This document shows, in pieces, positions 17,201-25,447 of a DNA stretch of 41,614 nt. Positions within the stretch are counted from its first letter, which is position 1. Each line of letters opens with the position of its first letter. Source of the DNA: Nonomuraea sp. NEAU-A123 (GTDB lineage: Bacteria > Actinomycetota > Actinomycetes > Streptosporangiales > Streptosporangiaceae); NCBI RefSeq assembly GCF_018603905.1, contig NZ_JAHFZZ010000029.1:1-41614 (forward strand), written 5' to 3'. Under the pieces are notes generated by a model, which worked only from the letters and a program-made list of their open reading frames with translations, ran no database searches and was not told the DNA's origin. Position numbers and translations under genes: made by a program.

Positions 17201-18397
17201 CATCTCGATGGTGCCCTTGCCGACGTCGGTGCGCAGCGTCCCGGGCGCGATCCCCCACAGGTTCTCGACGAAGCGGCGATCCTCTTCCACCAGCACCGAG
17301 CGCTGCCCAGGCAGGCCCGGGCCCATGTAGCCCATCTCGCGCCCGCCCATGGCGTTGGGCTGGCCGGTGAGGGAGAACGGGCCGCTGCCCGGGCGGCAGA
17401 TCGCGCCGGTGGCCAGGTGCAGGTTGCACAGCGCGTTGGTGTTCCAGGTGCCGTGTGTGCTCTGGTTCAGCCCCATCGTCCAGCAGCTCATCCACTCGCC
17501 GGCCGCGCCGATCAACTGGGCGGCGCGGCGGATGTCGGCTTCCGGAATGCCGGTGATCTCGGCGACCTTCGCGGGCGGGTAGTCCCGCAGGAACGGCGGC
17601 ATCGCCTCCCAGCCCTCGGTGAACTCCGCGATGAAGCCCTCGTCGACGTGCCCGTTCTCGACCAGCAGGTGCAGCAGCCCGTTGAGCAGGGCGAGGTCGG
17701 TGCCCGGCCTGATCTGCAGATGGAGGCCGGCTTTGGCGGCGGTGGCGGTACGCCGGGGATCGACCACGATGAGCGTGGCGCCCGCCTTGACCCGCTCCAT
17801 CAGCCGCAGGAACAGGATCGGGTGGCAGTCGGCCATGTTGGCGCCGATGACGAAGAAGACGTCCGCGTGCTTGAAGTCGTCGTACGAACCGGGCGGGCCG
17901 TCCGAGCCCAGCGACAGCTTGTACCCGGTGCCCGCGCTGGCCATGCACAGCCGGGAGTTGGACTCGATCTGGTTGGTCCGTACGAACCCCTTGGCCAGTT
18001 TGTTGGCCAGGTACTGCGCCTCCAGCGTCATCTGGCCCGACACGTAGAAGGCCAGCGCGTCCGGGCCGTGCTCGTCCAGGATCCCGCGCAGCCGCCGCGC
18101 GGTCGCGGTGATCGCGGCGTCCATATCGGCGGGCGCGGGCCCGGCACCACGATCCGCCCGCGCCAGAGCAGTGGTCAGCCGGCCCGGGGCGGCGAGCAGG
18201 TCGGCGCTGGTCGCGCCCTTGGCGCACAGACGGCCGAAATTGGCGGGGTGGGACTTGTCACCGGAGGCCTTGACGACCCTGCGCCGCCCGGCGCCGTCTT
18301 GAGCGACCTCGAGCACCATTCCACAGCCGACACCGCAGTAGGAACAGACCGTCTTCACGGCCGAGCTGGCGTTTTGCGGGTGGTCGGTCGCCGTCAC
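14228..18397 (-). CDS. assimilatory nitrate reductase fused to sulfite-reductase-type flavoprotein
   Basis: This 1389-residue fusion begins with a molybdopterin oxidoreductase of NasA/NarB type (about 1-740). A [4Fe-4S] site is formed by CSYCGVGC and the fourth Cys in GRLCAKG. It continues with a flavodoxin domain (VVLWASQTGNAEDF, about 850-995), an FAD-binding domain with RLYSISSSP, and an NADPH-binding end with GPGTGIAPFLGF, FFGEQHRATDFYY and the closing RYVRDVY, as in CysJ. NADPH electrons could thus pass through FAD and FMN to molybdenum inside one chain. It starts with GTG after AAGGGGG. There is no signal peptide, so it is cytoplasmic. No nitrite reductase gene is in the window. Confidence 0.9.
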   Translation of the reverse strand: MTATDHPQNASSAVKTVCSYCGVGCGMVLEVAQDGAGRRRVVKASGDKSHPANFGRLCAKGATSADLLAAPGRLTTALARADRGAGPAPADMDAAITATARRLRGILDEHGPDALAFYVSGQMTLEAQYLANKLAKGFVRTNQIESNSRLCMASAGTGYKLSLGSDGPPGSYDDFKHADVFFVIGANMADCHPILFLRLMERVKAGATLIVVDPRRTATAAKAGLHLQIRPGTDLALLNGLLHLLVENGHVDEGFIAEFTEGWEAMPPFLRDYPPAKVAEITGIPEADIRRAAQLIGAAGEWMSCWTMGLNQSTHGTWNTNALCNLHLATGAICRPGSGPFSLTGQPNAMGGREMGYMGPGLPGQRSVLVEEDRRFVENLWGIAPGTLRTDVGKGTIEMFSRMADGEIKACWIICTNPVASVANRKSVIQGLEAAEFVVTQDAFAETETNAYADVVLPAALWTEGEGVMINSERNLTLLRPAVDPPGQALPDWQIIARVACEMGFADAFDYGSAEEIFEEIKRAWNPKTGYDLRGVAYDRLRATPVQWPSASADGGDRNPIRYLNDGASQDLAEGPDGSRPRLSFPTASGRAVFFPRPHLPAAELPDDDFPFVLNTGRLQHQWHTMTKTGKVAKLNKLNPGPFVEIHPGDAGALGIGEGDAVRVASRRGQAVLPAVVTDRVRPGDCFAPFHWNDLFGEYLSINAVTNDAVDPISFQPEFKVCAVSLTRVAAAPSTTGDGDDLAERPATATAPLRAATPPGGGAVADLARLLGLADVSPPVFADHERRYLAGFLAGLGAAPPSDGAAVPVLPESAPFAPDQALWVNGTLAGMFSRTLAGRAEGSDDPAWARPAPAREERELVVLWASQTGNAEDFALATARHLSETERAPTILSMAECTPAALPRSADLLIITSTFGDGDAPDNGTVFWESLTAPEAPRLDGVRYSVLAFGDSSYDDFCAHGRRLDQRMGELGAVRLAPRVDCEPDDEQPARQWLDQVLRALATPPTPTVPGGAAGPAQYSKNAPLLARLSGNRLLSLPGAVKEVRQFVFDTGDVTLPYEAGDALGVWSVNHPDLVAEWLAVTGLDPAAAITAADGPMPLGEALHRHRDITRITPDLLRFVAERSQDRHLKKLLRPDNKNELAQWIWGRQAIDVIAEFPVRATAQEWADVLKRLQPRLYSISSSPLTSPREIRLTVSVVRFDNQHGSRRNGACSAHLADAPADSFVPVFVQHSPHFRPPADPATPMVMVGPGTGIAPFLGFLDERRTRGDHGRNWLFFGEQHRATDFYYQDELAGFQRAGTLSRLDLAFSRDQRAKVYVQDRMREHGARLWSWLQDGAHFYVCGDAGRMARDVDHTLREIAAAHGGLTEDDAAAYVKKLAADKRYVRDVY

Positions 18398-18466
18398 CTG
18401 ACCCCCTTCTGGTCACCGCTCCGGACAGCGGTGGGCACCTCACGCACCGCACCCTAAGAAGAACCT

Positions 18467-18505
18467 GTTACGTGGTTGTCACAACCGCCGTCCTGGCGTG
18501 GTTAC
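18467..18505 (-). promoter_or_regulatory. possible GlnR-type nitrogen control site of the nitrate reductase gene
   Basis: GTTAC (18467-18471) and GTCAC (18478-18482) are separated by six bases, and a second GTTAC lies at 18501-18505. GlnR boxes in actinomycetes are built from gTnAc and GaAAc half sites with 6-base spacing. The second half-site type is not clearly present. A perfect GGTTGT-C-ACAACC palindrome (18474-18486) overlaps. The position, 70-110 bases upstream of the nitrate reductase start, suits regulation. Confidence 0.35.
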
Positions 18506-18616
18506 ATCCGCCCCACACGTGCAGCATCACGTTCATACCGGGTATCTCGCTTCACGCCATGACCCGTTACAGCGCCAGATCGAATCCGAAGCCCGACGGC
18601 GCCGCAGCGTCCCCGG

Positions 18617-18760
18617 GACCTGACCCGCTCGGCCCACACACATCGCCTCTACCACTACGCGAACGAACACGAGATTCTCGACGGCATCATCGATCCCTCG
18701 AGCGGCGGTCCCAGTATCGCGAAGTGGCCCCGGAGTACTACGCCGGTGTGCGGCGGCTGA
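18617..18760 (+). pseudogene. possible remnant of a HYD1-type ADP-ribosyltransferase toxin
   Basis: A short open stretch reads THRLYHYANEHEILDGIID, then PSSGGPSIAKW. The pattern LYHYxxEhxxxxIl resembles the start of the Tox-ART-HYD1 domain found at the ends of polymorphic toxins. It lacks a start codon and any recognisable remainder, and it runs into the 3' end of the next gene. The resemblance rests on about 20 residues only. Confidence 0.25.
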
Positions 18761-19853
18761 GCAGCGCCAGCAGGCCGATCATGACCAGCCCGAGCGCGGT
18801 CAGCCCGGCCCGGTCGGCGAGGGTTTCGGCGTTGGCCACCACCCCGAAAGCGGTGTGTGCCACCAGCGCCCCGCCGGCCAGGGCGAGGCTGTGCCGGTCC
18901 GTCCACCCGCCGCCCGTCGTCCAACGGCGTACCAGCCACCCTGCGAGCACTGCGAGGACCGCCGCGACCAGCATCGGCACCGCCACCCAGCCGCCATGGG
19001 TGAAGGCGGGCTGCGTGGCCCCGCCGAAGGGGAACAGCAACGCGAGGTAGCCGAAGGCGACGATCCCCCCGAAGACGCCCACAGCCCACGAACCGGGCAC
19101 CGCGCCCGTACCGGCGGCCGGAGTGGATGCGTTTGGGACGGCGGCTGACGTGCCCGGAGCGGTGTGCGGTGGTGGTGTGTTGGCAACGATGCGCGGCGCG
19201 CTGGCTGATCTGCTGGGAGCGGGGTGCGGTGCGCTGGGATCCGGGCGCGATGCGGCGGGAACGAAGCGCAGTGCCGCCGCCGCGAGCAGCGCCACAGCCG
19301 CCAGGCAGCCCACCACCACCGCTACCGGCGCTTGGTAGCCGGGGTCGATGAAGCCCGCCACGCTCCACCGCAGCAGGGCCCCGCCCAGCACGAACACCAC
19401 CCCGGCCACCACCAGCCCCGTCCGCTTCAGGTACGGCCGGTCGCGCAGGCTGGGGAACATCAGGTCGGCCAGCAGGATCGGCAGCGCCACACTGAACACG
19501 GCGTGGTAGGGCAGGTTGAGCTCGGCGTAGGCGCTGTTCAGTCCAAGCACTCTGGGAGCCCAGCCGGCGACGCCGTACAGGGTGGGGCTGCTGAGCGCCT
19601 GCAGCACCAGGCCCTCCTCGACGATGCCGTACGCGACCCCGAGCAGCAGGATCGACGGCCAGCCCGCGCCGCGCCGCCGTACCAGCTCGCGGATCAGCAC
19701 GGTTCCCGCGCCGTAGATCGGCACCCACAGGAGCAGCAGCCAGATCTGGCTGAGGGGCGGGTTGCCCAGGGTGAGTTCGGCGACGATCGGGGTGATCACC
19801 GCGAGCAGCAGCGCGGCCCATCGGCCGCGCCCGCTGGAGTCAGATGTGGTCAT
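18738..19853 (-). CDS. polytopic membrane protein, unknown function
   Basis: This 371-residue integral membrane protein has about nine to ten hydrophobic segments. A cytoplasmic-like Pro/Ala/Ser-rich linker of roughly 70 residues (about 205-275) splits them into two halves. An acidic pair sits in a membrane-edge segment (YGIVEEGLVLQAL), vaguely like CPBP-family intramembrane proteases (EExxxR), but the rest of that signature is not evident. The start is the ATG at 19853, just upstream of the Thr/Ser-rich N-terminus (MTTSDSSGRGR). It has no obvious operon partner. Annotation as a membrane protein is safe, a function is not. Confidence 0.7.
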   Translation of the reverse strand: MTTSDSSGRGRWAALLLAVITPIVAELTLGNPPLSQIWLLLLWVPIYGAGTVLIRELVRRRGAGWPSILLLGVAYGIVEEGLVLQALSSPTLYGVAGWAPRVLGLNSAYAELNLPYHAVFSVALPILLADLMFPSLRDRPYLKRTGLVVAGVVFVLGGALLRWSVAGFIDPGYQAPVAVVVGCLAAVALLAAAALRFVPAASRPDPSAPHPAPSRSASAPRIVANTPPPHTAPGTSAAVPNASTPAAGTGAVPGSWAVGVFGGIVAFGYLALLFPFGGATQPAFTHGGWVAVPMLVAAVLAVLAGWLVRRWTTGGGWTDRHSLALAGGALVAHTAFGVVANAETLADRAGLTALGLVMIGLLALLSRRTPA

Positions 19854-19961
19854 GCCGCCACGGTGTCGCGCGCCGGGCAACCGCCGCTGCTACCCGAAGA
19901 CCGGTCCGTGGCCACTTCGGTCACTTTCCGCCACCCACCTCGGTTGTCTGCCGACTGTGAC

Positions 19962-20031
19962 TTCGGTCAGCCGCCGCCTGTTCGGTCAGCCGCCATCTGT
20001 CCGGTCAGCCGTTGCCTGTTCGGTCGGGCGG
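19962..20031. repeat. 19-base tandem repeat, 3.5 copies
   Basis: Units starting at 19962, 19981, 20000 and 20019 follow TTCGGTCAGCCGCCGCCTG with one to four changes each; the last copy is partial. They lie in the gap between the membrane protein gene and the histidine kinase gene. Confidence 0.75.
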
Positions 20032-20054
20032 CGCCGATGACCTGGGCACCGGCT

Positions 20055-20153
20055 GGCGGCGACTTTGGTCAACCGCCCCCGATGTCCCGTTGGCGGCGAC
20101 TTCGGGCGACCGCTCCCGATGTTCCGGTGGCTGCGACTTCGGTTGTCTCCGGT
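20055..20153. repeat. 37-base tandem repeat, about 2.7 copies
   Basis: Two full units (20055-20091 and 20092-20128) begin GGCGGCGACTT and contain the CGATGT..CCG block. A shortened third unit (20129-20153) and a further GGTGACTTTGG follow. The GACTTYGGTC core is shared with the neighbouring 19-base repeat, suggesting a common origin. Confidence 0.7.
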
Positions 20154-20203
20154 GGTGACTTTGGTTGCTTACGCACGGGTCGGTGACGGGCTAGCCTGCG
20201 GTC

Positions 20204-21621
20204 ATGTTCGTGGCCAGCGCGGAGGACGTACGGCCCGGTTGGATTCGGTCGCGGCGTGACTGGGCGGTCGGGGCGGGTGGCTTCATGTGCGCGCTCGTCG
20301 GGGCTGTCGCGGTCGTCTGGGGAGACCTGGCGGGCGAGACGCCGGGCTGGTACCTGGTGGCCGACGTGGCGGGTGGCGCGCTGGCCTGTGCGGGGTTGTG
20401 GTTGTGCCGCAGGTGGCCGGTGACCGTGGGACTGGCCGTCATCGCGCTGTCGGTGCCCGCGGCGGCCGCCTCGGTGGCGGCCGGGATCGCCACGGTGATC
20501 GCGGCCCTGTATCGGCGGCCGCCCGCCGCGATCGCCGTGGGGGCTGCGGGGGTGGTGGCGACGCTGGTCAGGTTCGCTTGGCGACCGCCGGGGCTGGCGC
20601 CGTATCCGGTGTGGGCGCTGGTGGGCGTGTTGTTCGGTGGGGCGCTGACCGGCTGGGGCATGCTGGCGCGTACTCGGCGGGAGCTGGTGCTGTCGCTGGC
20701 CGAGCGGGCTCGGCGGGCCGAAGCCGACCAGCGGCTCCGTGCCGAAGAGGCGCGCCGGGCGGAGCGGATCGGCATCGCGCGGGAGATGCACGATGTGCTC
20801 GCGCACCGGCTGTCGCTGCTGGCGGTGCATGCTGGGGCGCTGGAGTTCAACGCGGGTGCGACGCCGGGCGATGTCGCGGAGGCCGCGGGGGTGATCCGGT
20901 CGAGCGCGCATCTGGCGCTGGAGGAGCTGCGTGCGGTCATCTCCGTGCTCCGCGACGCGCCGCCGTCTGATGACGGCTCGTTGACGCGTGGCCGGCCGGA
21001 TCTTGTGCCGCTCGTGGAGGAGTCCCGGCGGGCTGGGATGCGGGTCGAGCTGTACGACCACGGGCTGCGGTTGGCGGATCTGCCGGACGCCACCGGCCGT
21101 GCCGCCTACCGCATCGTCCAGGAAGGTCTCACCAACGCCCGCAAGCACGCGCCCGGCCAGCCGGTCACGGTCCTCCTGTCCGGTACGGCGGGCGCCGAGC
21201 TGAGGGTCGAGGTACGCAACCCGTCGCCTGGCGAGACGGCATCCGAAACGGATGTTGAGCTGGGCGGTGGGGTGGGGCGGTTTGGGGAGGATGCCGGGCC
21301 TACCGAAGGCGTGCGGTCTGGTGCGGGTCCCGGGCCCGCCGGCATCGCGACTCCTGGGTGGGGCGTCGGGTCCGTGGGAGGTGCGGGGTCGGGCGTTGGG
21401 TCCGTGGGAGGTGCGGGGTCCGGTGCCGGGCTCGCTGGAGGCGTGGGGTTCGGTGGGGTTGGTGCCGGTGGGGCCGGAGGGCTCGTGTCCGGGGTCGATA
21501 TCGGGCTGACGGGGGCGGGGGCTGGGTTGGCTGGGTTGGGGGAGCGGGCGGTTTTGGCGGGTGGGCGGTTGGAGTGCGGGCCCATGGTGGGTGGCGGGTT
21601 CCGGCTGGTGGCGTGGCTACC

Positions 21622-21634
<13 letters not shown>
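20204..21634 (+). CDS. NarL-type sensor histidine kinase
   Basis: This 476-residue sensor has an N-terminal membrane part (about residues 22-160, four to five helices). A HisKA_3 dimerisation helix carries the phosphorylated His in REMHDVLAHRLSLLAVHAGA. The HATPase_c domain has its N-box in IVQEGLTNARKHAPG and its G2 region in GLGERAVLAGGRLECGP. Between these ATP-binding motifs is a Gly/Val/Ser-rich insertion of about 110 residues with an exact decapeptide repeat (GVGSVGGAGS twice, 21362-21421). The ATG lies six bases after a TAGCCT -10-like box, so the mRNA may be leaderless. It overlaps the response regulator gene. The signal is unknown. Confidence 0.88.
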
Positions 21635-22390
<756 letters not shown>

Positions 22391-22401
<11 letters not shown>

Positions 22402-22427
22402 GGGACGTTGAGCGCTCGTCATGAGGG
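22391..22427. repeat. 14-base direct repeat spanning two convergent stops
   Basis: GCTCGTCATGAGGG occurs at 22391-22404 and again at 22414-22427. The first copy holds the stop of the response regulator gene and the second the stop of the LacI gene. A small local duplication between convergent genes is the likely origin. Confidence 0.7.
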
Positions 22428-23390
22428 CTGTGTGGAGGCTCGCAAGGTGAGTTCGATGGGGTGGATGCGTTCCGTCCCCGCCGGGCTCGTACCCCTCAGC
22501 AGGTCGAACAGCAGCTCCGCACACCGTACCCCCGCCTCCCTGGGCCGCAGGTCGATGGCGGTGATGGGCGGGTCGGCCTGCAGCATCGCGGGGCTGTCGA
22601 CGCAGGACGCGAGCAGCAGGTCGCGGCCCTCCTCTCGGAGGAGCGGCAGCAGGTCCGTGGCCGATCCGGCGGGGCCGCAGACCAGGGCGTCGACGCGCGG
22701 CTCCAGCGCGAGCAGGTCGCGGGCGGCCTGGTGGACCTCGTCCGCCGAGCAGTCGAAGGGGACCGTGCGGACCAGCGGGTCCGCGCCGTGGCGGGTGCAC
22801 CAGTCGCGGAAGCCCCGGTGTACGGAGGCGGCCCAGTCGCTCATGTCGCCGGCCACGATGAGCGCGGGGCGGGTCGCGCCGGAGGCCCGCAGGTGGTCCA
22901 TGAGCCGGCCCAGCATCTCGGCGTGTTCGGAGCGCACCACGCCGTCGGCCCGCCCGGTGCCGGTGAAGCGTTCGCAGGTGACCGTGGGCAGGCCGGTGTC
23001 CATGAGCTTGGCCACGATCGGGTCGTCCCCGAGGGGGTCGCCGAGGACGAGGCCGTCGACGCGCGGGGTGCGGCGGCCCGAGGTGATCAGCGTGACGTCG
23101 TAGTCGTTGTCGGCCGCCCCCTGCACGACCCCGAACACGAACGACATGTAGTAGGACGAGCGGGTGAGCACCTCGGGCACGTGCAGGCCGATGGTGCCGG
23201 TGCTCGCGCGGCGCAGGTGCCTGGCCGACCCGTTGGGCACGTAGCCGAGCGCGTCGGCCGCCTCCATCACCCGGGCCTTGGTCTCTTCCGACACCCGGCC
23301 GGAGCCCCTGAGCGCGTCGGACGCGGTCGTCTTGGAAACCCCTGCCGTCTTGGCGACCGTGAGGATCGTGGCCGGCTCGTCTGCGCGCAC
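22419..23390 (-). CDS. LacI-family transcriptional regulator
   Basis: This 323-residue repressor has the N-terminal LacI HTH (ILTVAKTAGVSKTTASDALR) and hinge helix (VPNGSARHLRR). A periplasmic-binding-protein-like sensor domain follows, ending ITAIDLRPREAGVRCAELLF. It starts with GTG at 23390; a TAACAT box seven bases upstream suggests a leaderless message, while GGGG offers a weak ribosome site. It is divergent from the amine oxidase operon, whose promoter contains a perfect 18-base palindrome of LacI type. It most likely represses that operon until a substrate of the pathway binds. Confidence 0.9.
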   Translation of the reverse strand: MRADEPATILTVAKTAGVSKTTASDALRGSGRVSEETKARVMEAADALGYVPNGSARHLRRASTGTIGLHVPEVLTRSSYYMSFVFGVVQGAADNDYDVTLITSGRRTPRVDGLVLGDPLGDDPIVAKLMDTGLPTVTCERFTGTGRADGVVRSEHAEMLGRLMDHLRASGATRPALIVAGDMSDWAASVHRGFRDWCTRHGADPLVRTVPFDCSADEVHQAARDLLALEPRVDALVCGPAGSATDLLPLLREEGRDLLLASCVDSPAMLQADPPITAIDLRPREAGVRCAELLFDLLRGTSPAGTERIHPIELTLRASTQPS

Positions 23391-23450
23391 GCCCCGATGT
23401 TAGCGCCACCGTTGTTCTGTTTCCGCCATGTATCGACCTGGCCAAAGGAC

Positions 23451-23479
23451 TTGTCCTCGCCCTGACGCGGAAGTATGTT
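23451..23479 (+). promoter_or_regulatory. promoter of the amine oxidase operon
   Basis: TTGTCC (23451-23456) and TATGTT (23474-23479) are 17 bases apart, a good match to a housekeeping promoter. The predicted start of transcription, about 23486, falls at the edge of the LacI-type operator. A second small palindrome, AGGAC-TT-GTCCT (23446-23457), overlaps the -35. Confidence 0.5.
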
Positions 23480-23487
23480 GACCCGCA

Positions 23488-23505
23488 TGCCGGAACGTTC
23501 CGGCA
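23488..23505. promoter_or_regulatory. LacI-type operator
   Basis: TGCCGGAACGTTCCGGCA is a perfect 18-base palindrome with the central CG pair typical of LacI-family operators. It lies between the predicted transcription start and the ribosome site of the amine oxidase gene, in the gap shared with the divergent LacI gene. Confidence 0.75.
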
Positions 23506-23530
23506 AACCAAGGAGAGGGGCGAAAGCCGG

Positions 23531-25435
23531 ATGGCAGCTGGACGGCGGGTTCTCGGCGTCGGGGAGCGGTCTCATCCGCTCGACCCGCTCAGCGCGGAGG
23601 AGATCGAGGACGTCAAGCGGATCATGGCGGACGACGGCGTGCTGGCCGTCACCGGCCGGGTGGCCTACCTCGGGATCGAGGAGCCCCCGAAGGAAGCCGT
23701 GCTAGGCGAAGCCCCCACGGCCCGTCGGGCCCGCGCTCTTGTGCTCGATCTGGCGACCGAGCAGGCCCAGGACGTCATCGTCTCGATCACCGAGGGACGG
23801 GTGGCGGAGCGCCGGCCGATCGACCCGATCACCGACGGCCAGGTTCCCATGCTGGACGAGGAGCACGAGCTGGTCAGGAAGGTGCTCGGCGCCGACGCCG
23901 GGTGGGCCGAGGCGCTGGCCAGACGTGGTCTGGACGACACGGCTCTGGTGTGGCTCGCCGCGCTGTCGGCGGGCAGCTACGGCCTGCCGGGCGAGGAGGG
24001 CAGGCGGATCGCCCGCGTCCTGGCCCACCTGCGGCCCACCGAGGAGAGCCTGCCCTGGGCGCACCCCATCGACGGCCTGGTGGCCTTCGTCGACCTGCTC
24101 AAGGGCGCGGTGGTCGAGATCGTCGACACCGGCGCGCAGCCCATCCCCGCCGAGGCGGGCGACTACCACCTGGAGCGCGAGCACCGCACCAGCCAGCGGC
24201 CCATCCACATCACCCAGCCGGAGGGCCCCAGCTTCGGCATCGACGGCAACCTCGTCACCTGGGAGAAGTGGAACGTCCGCCTCGGCTACGACATGCGCGA
24301 GGGCTTGGTCCTGCACCAGATCGGCTTCGACGGCCGGCCGATCGTCTACCGCGCGTCGGTGGCCGAGATGCTGGTGCCGTACGGGGACCCGAGCCCGATC
24401 CGGTTCTGGCAGAACTACTTCGACACCGGCGAATACCAGCTCGGCAAGCTGGCCAACTCGCTGGAGCTGGGCTGCGACTGCCTGGGCGAGATCACCTACT
24501 TCGACGTCACCGTCACCGGCGGCGACGGCTCGCCCCAGGTGCTGCCGAACGCGATCTGCATGCACGAAGAGGACTACGGCGTGCTGTGGAAGCACACCGA
24601 CCCGGCCAACGGCTCCCGCGAGACCCGCAGGCAGCGGCGGCTGGTCATCTCCTTCTTCGTCACTGTCGGCAACTACGACTACGGCTTCTACTGGTACCTC
24701 TACCTGGACGGCACCATCGAGCTGGAGGTCAAGGCCACCGGCATCGTGTTCACCGGCGCCTATGACGAGCGGGCCGCGCCGTACGGCTCGCAGGTGGCGC
24801 CGGGGCTGGCCGCGCCGTACCACCAGCACCTGTTCTCCGCGCGGCTGGACATGATGGTCGACGGCCCGGCCAACGCGGTGGACGAGGTGGAGGTCGTACG
24901 CCTGCCCATGGACGAGGGCAACCCGTACGGCAACGCCTTCGGCCGCAAGGTCACCAGGCTGCGCACCGAATCGCAGGGCCGGCGCGACGCGGACCTCGCT
25001 GCGGGCCGGACCTGGCACGTGGTCAACCCGGCGGTTACCAACCGGCTGGGCGAGCCCGTCGGCTACGCGCTGTACCCCGAGGGCCTGCCCACCCTGCTCG
25101 CCCACGAGGACTCCTCGATCCGCGCCAGGGCGGAGTTCGCCACCAGCCATCTCTGGGTCACCAGGTACCACCCCCGGGAGCGGTATCCGGCCGGTGACCT
25201 GGTCAACCAGCATCCAGGTGGCGCCGGTCTGCCCGCGTACACGGCGGCGGACCGCGACATCGACGGCCAGGACATCGTGCTGTGGCACACGTTCGGGCTG
25301 ACCCATTTCCCCCGTACCGAGGACTGGCCGATCATGCCCGTCGACACGTGCGGATTCACCCTGAAGCCCGCCGGGTTCTTCGACCGCAACCCCACGCTCG
25401 ACGTCCCGCCGAGCAGCCAGGGCTCCTGTCACTAG
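23531..25435 (+). CDS. copper-containing primary amine oxidase
   Basis: This 634-residue enzyme oxidises primary amines to aldehydes, releasing ammonia and hydrogen peroxide. The topaquinone precursor is Y382 in GNYDYG, the catalytic base is D298 in NYFDTGEY, and the copper ligands are H431 and H433 (HQHLFS) and H592 (LTHFPR). These numbers match those I recall for Arthrobacter globiformis phenylethylamine oxidase, so the fold is intact and close to that enzyme. No signal peptide is evident, so it is probably cytoplasmic. The start follows GGAGAGGGG by ten bases. It is the first gene of a nine-gene operon behind a LacI operator. Aromatic monoamines are the usual substrates of this subgroup. 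Confidence 0.93.
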   Translation: MAAGRRVLGVGERSHPLDPLSAEEIEDVKRIMADDGVLAVTGRVAYLGIEEPPKEAVLGEAPTARRARALVLDLATEQAQDVIVSITEGRVAERRPIDPITDGQVPMLDEEHELVRKVLGADAGWAEALARRGLDDTALVWLAALSAGSYGLPGEEGRRIARVLAHLRPTEESLPWAHPIDGLVAFVDLLKGAVVEIVDTGAQPIPAEAGDYHLEREHRTSQRPIHITQPEGPSFGIDGNLVTWEKWNVRLGYDMREGLVLHQIGFDGRPIVYRASVAEMLVPYGDPSPIRFWQNYFDTGEYQLGKLANSLELGCDCLGEITYFDVTVTGGDGSPQVLPNAICMHEEDYGVLWKHTDPANGSRETRRQRRLVISFFVTVGNYDYGFYWYLYLDGTIELEVKATGIVFTGAYDERAAPYGSQVAPGLAAPYHQHLFSARLDMMVDGPANAVDEVEVVRLPMDEGNPYGNAFGRKVTRLRTESQGRRDADLAAGRTWHVVNPAVTNRLGEPVGYALYPEGLPTLLAHEDSSIRARAEFATSHLWVTRYHPRERYPAGDLVNQHPGGAGLPAYTAADRDIDGQDIVLWHTFGLTHFPRTEDWPIMPVDTCGFTLKPAGFFDRNPTLDVPPSSQGSCH

Positions 25436-25447
25436 AGATGAGGCGTC

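Noticed and set aside
14705..18457. A 1250-codon open frame on the plus strand
   Set aside because: It is the antisense shadow of the nitrate reductase fusion gene; its translation is Gly/Arg/Val-rich with no domain landmarks.
19962..20153. CRISPR array
   Set aside because: The repeats are directly adjacent with no spacers, are degenerate, and there are no cas genes.
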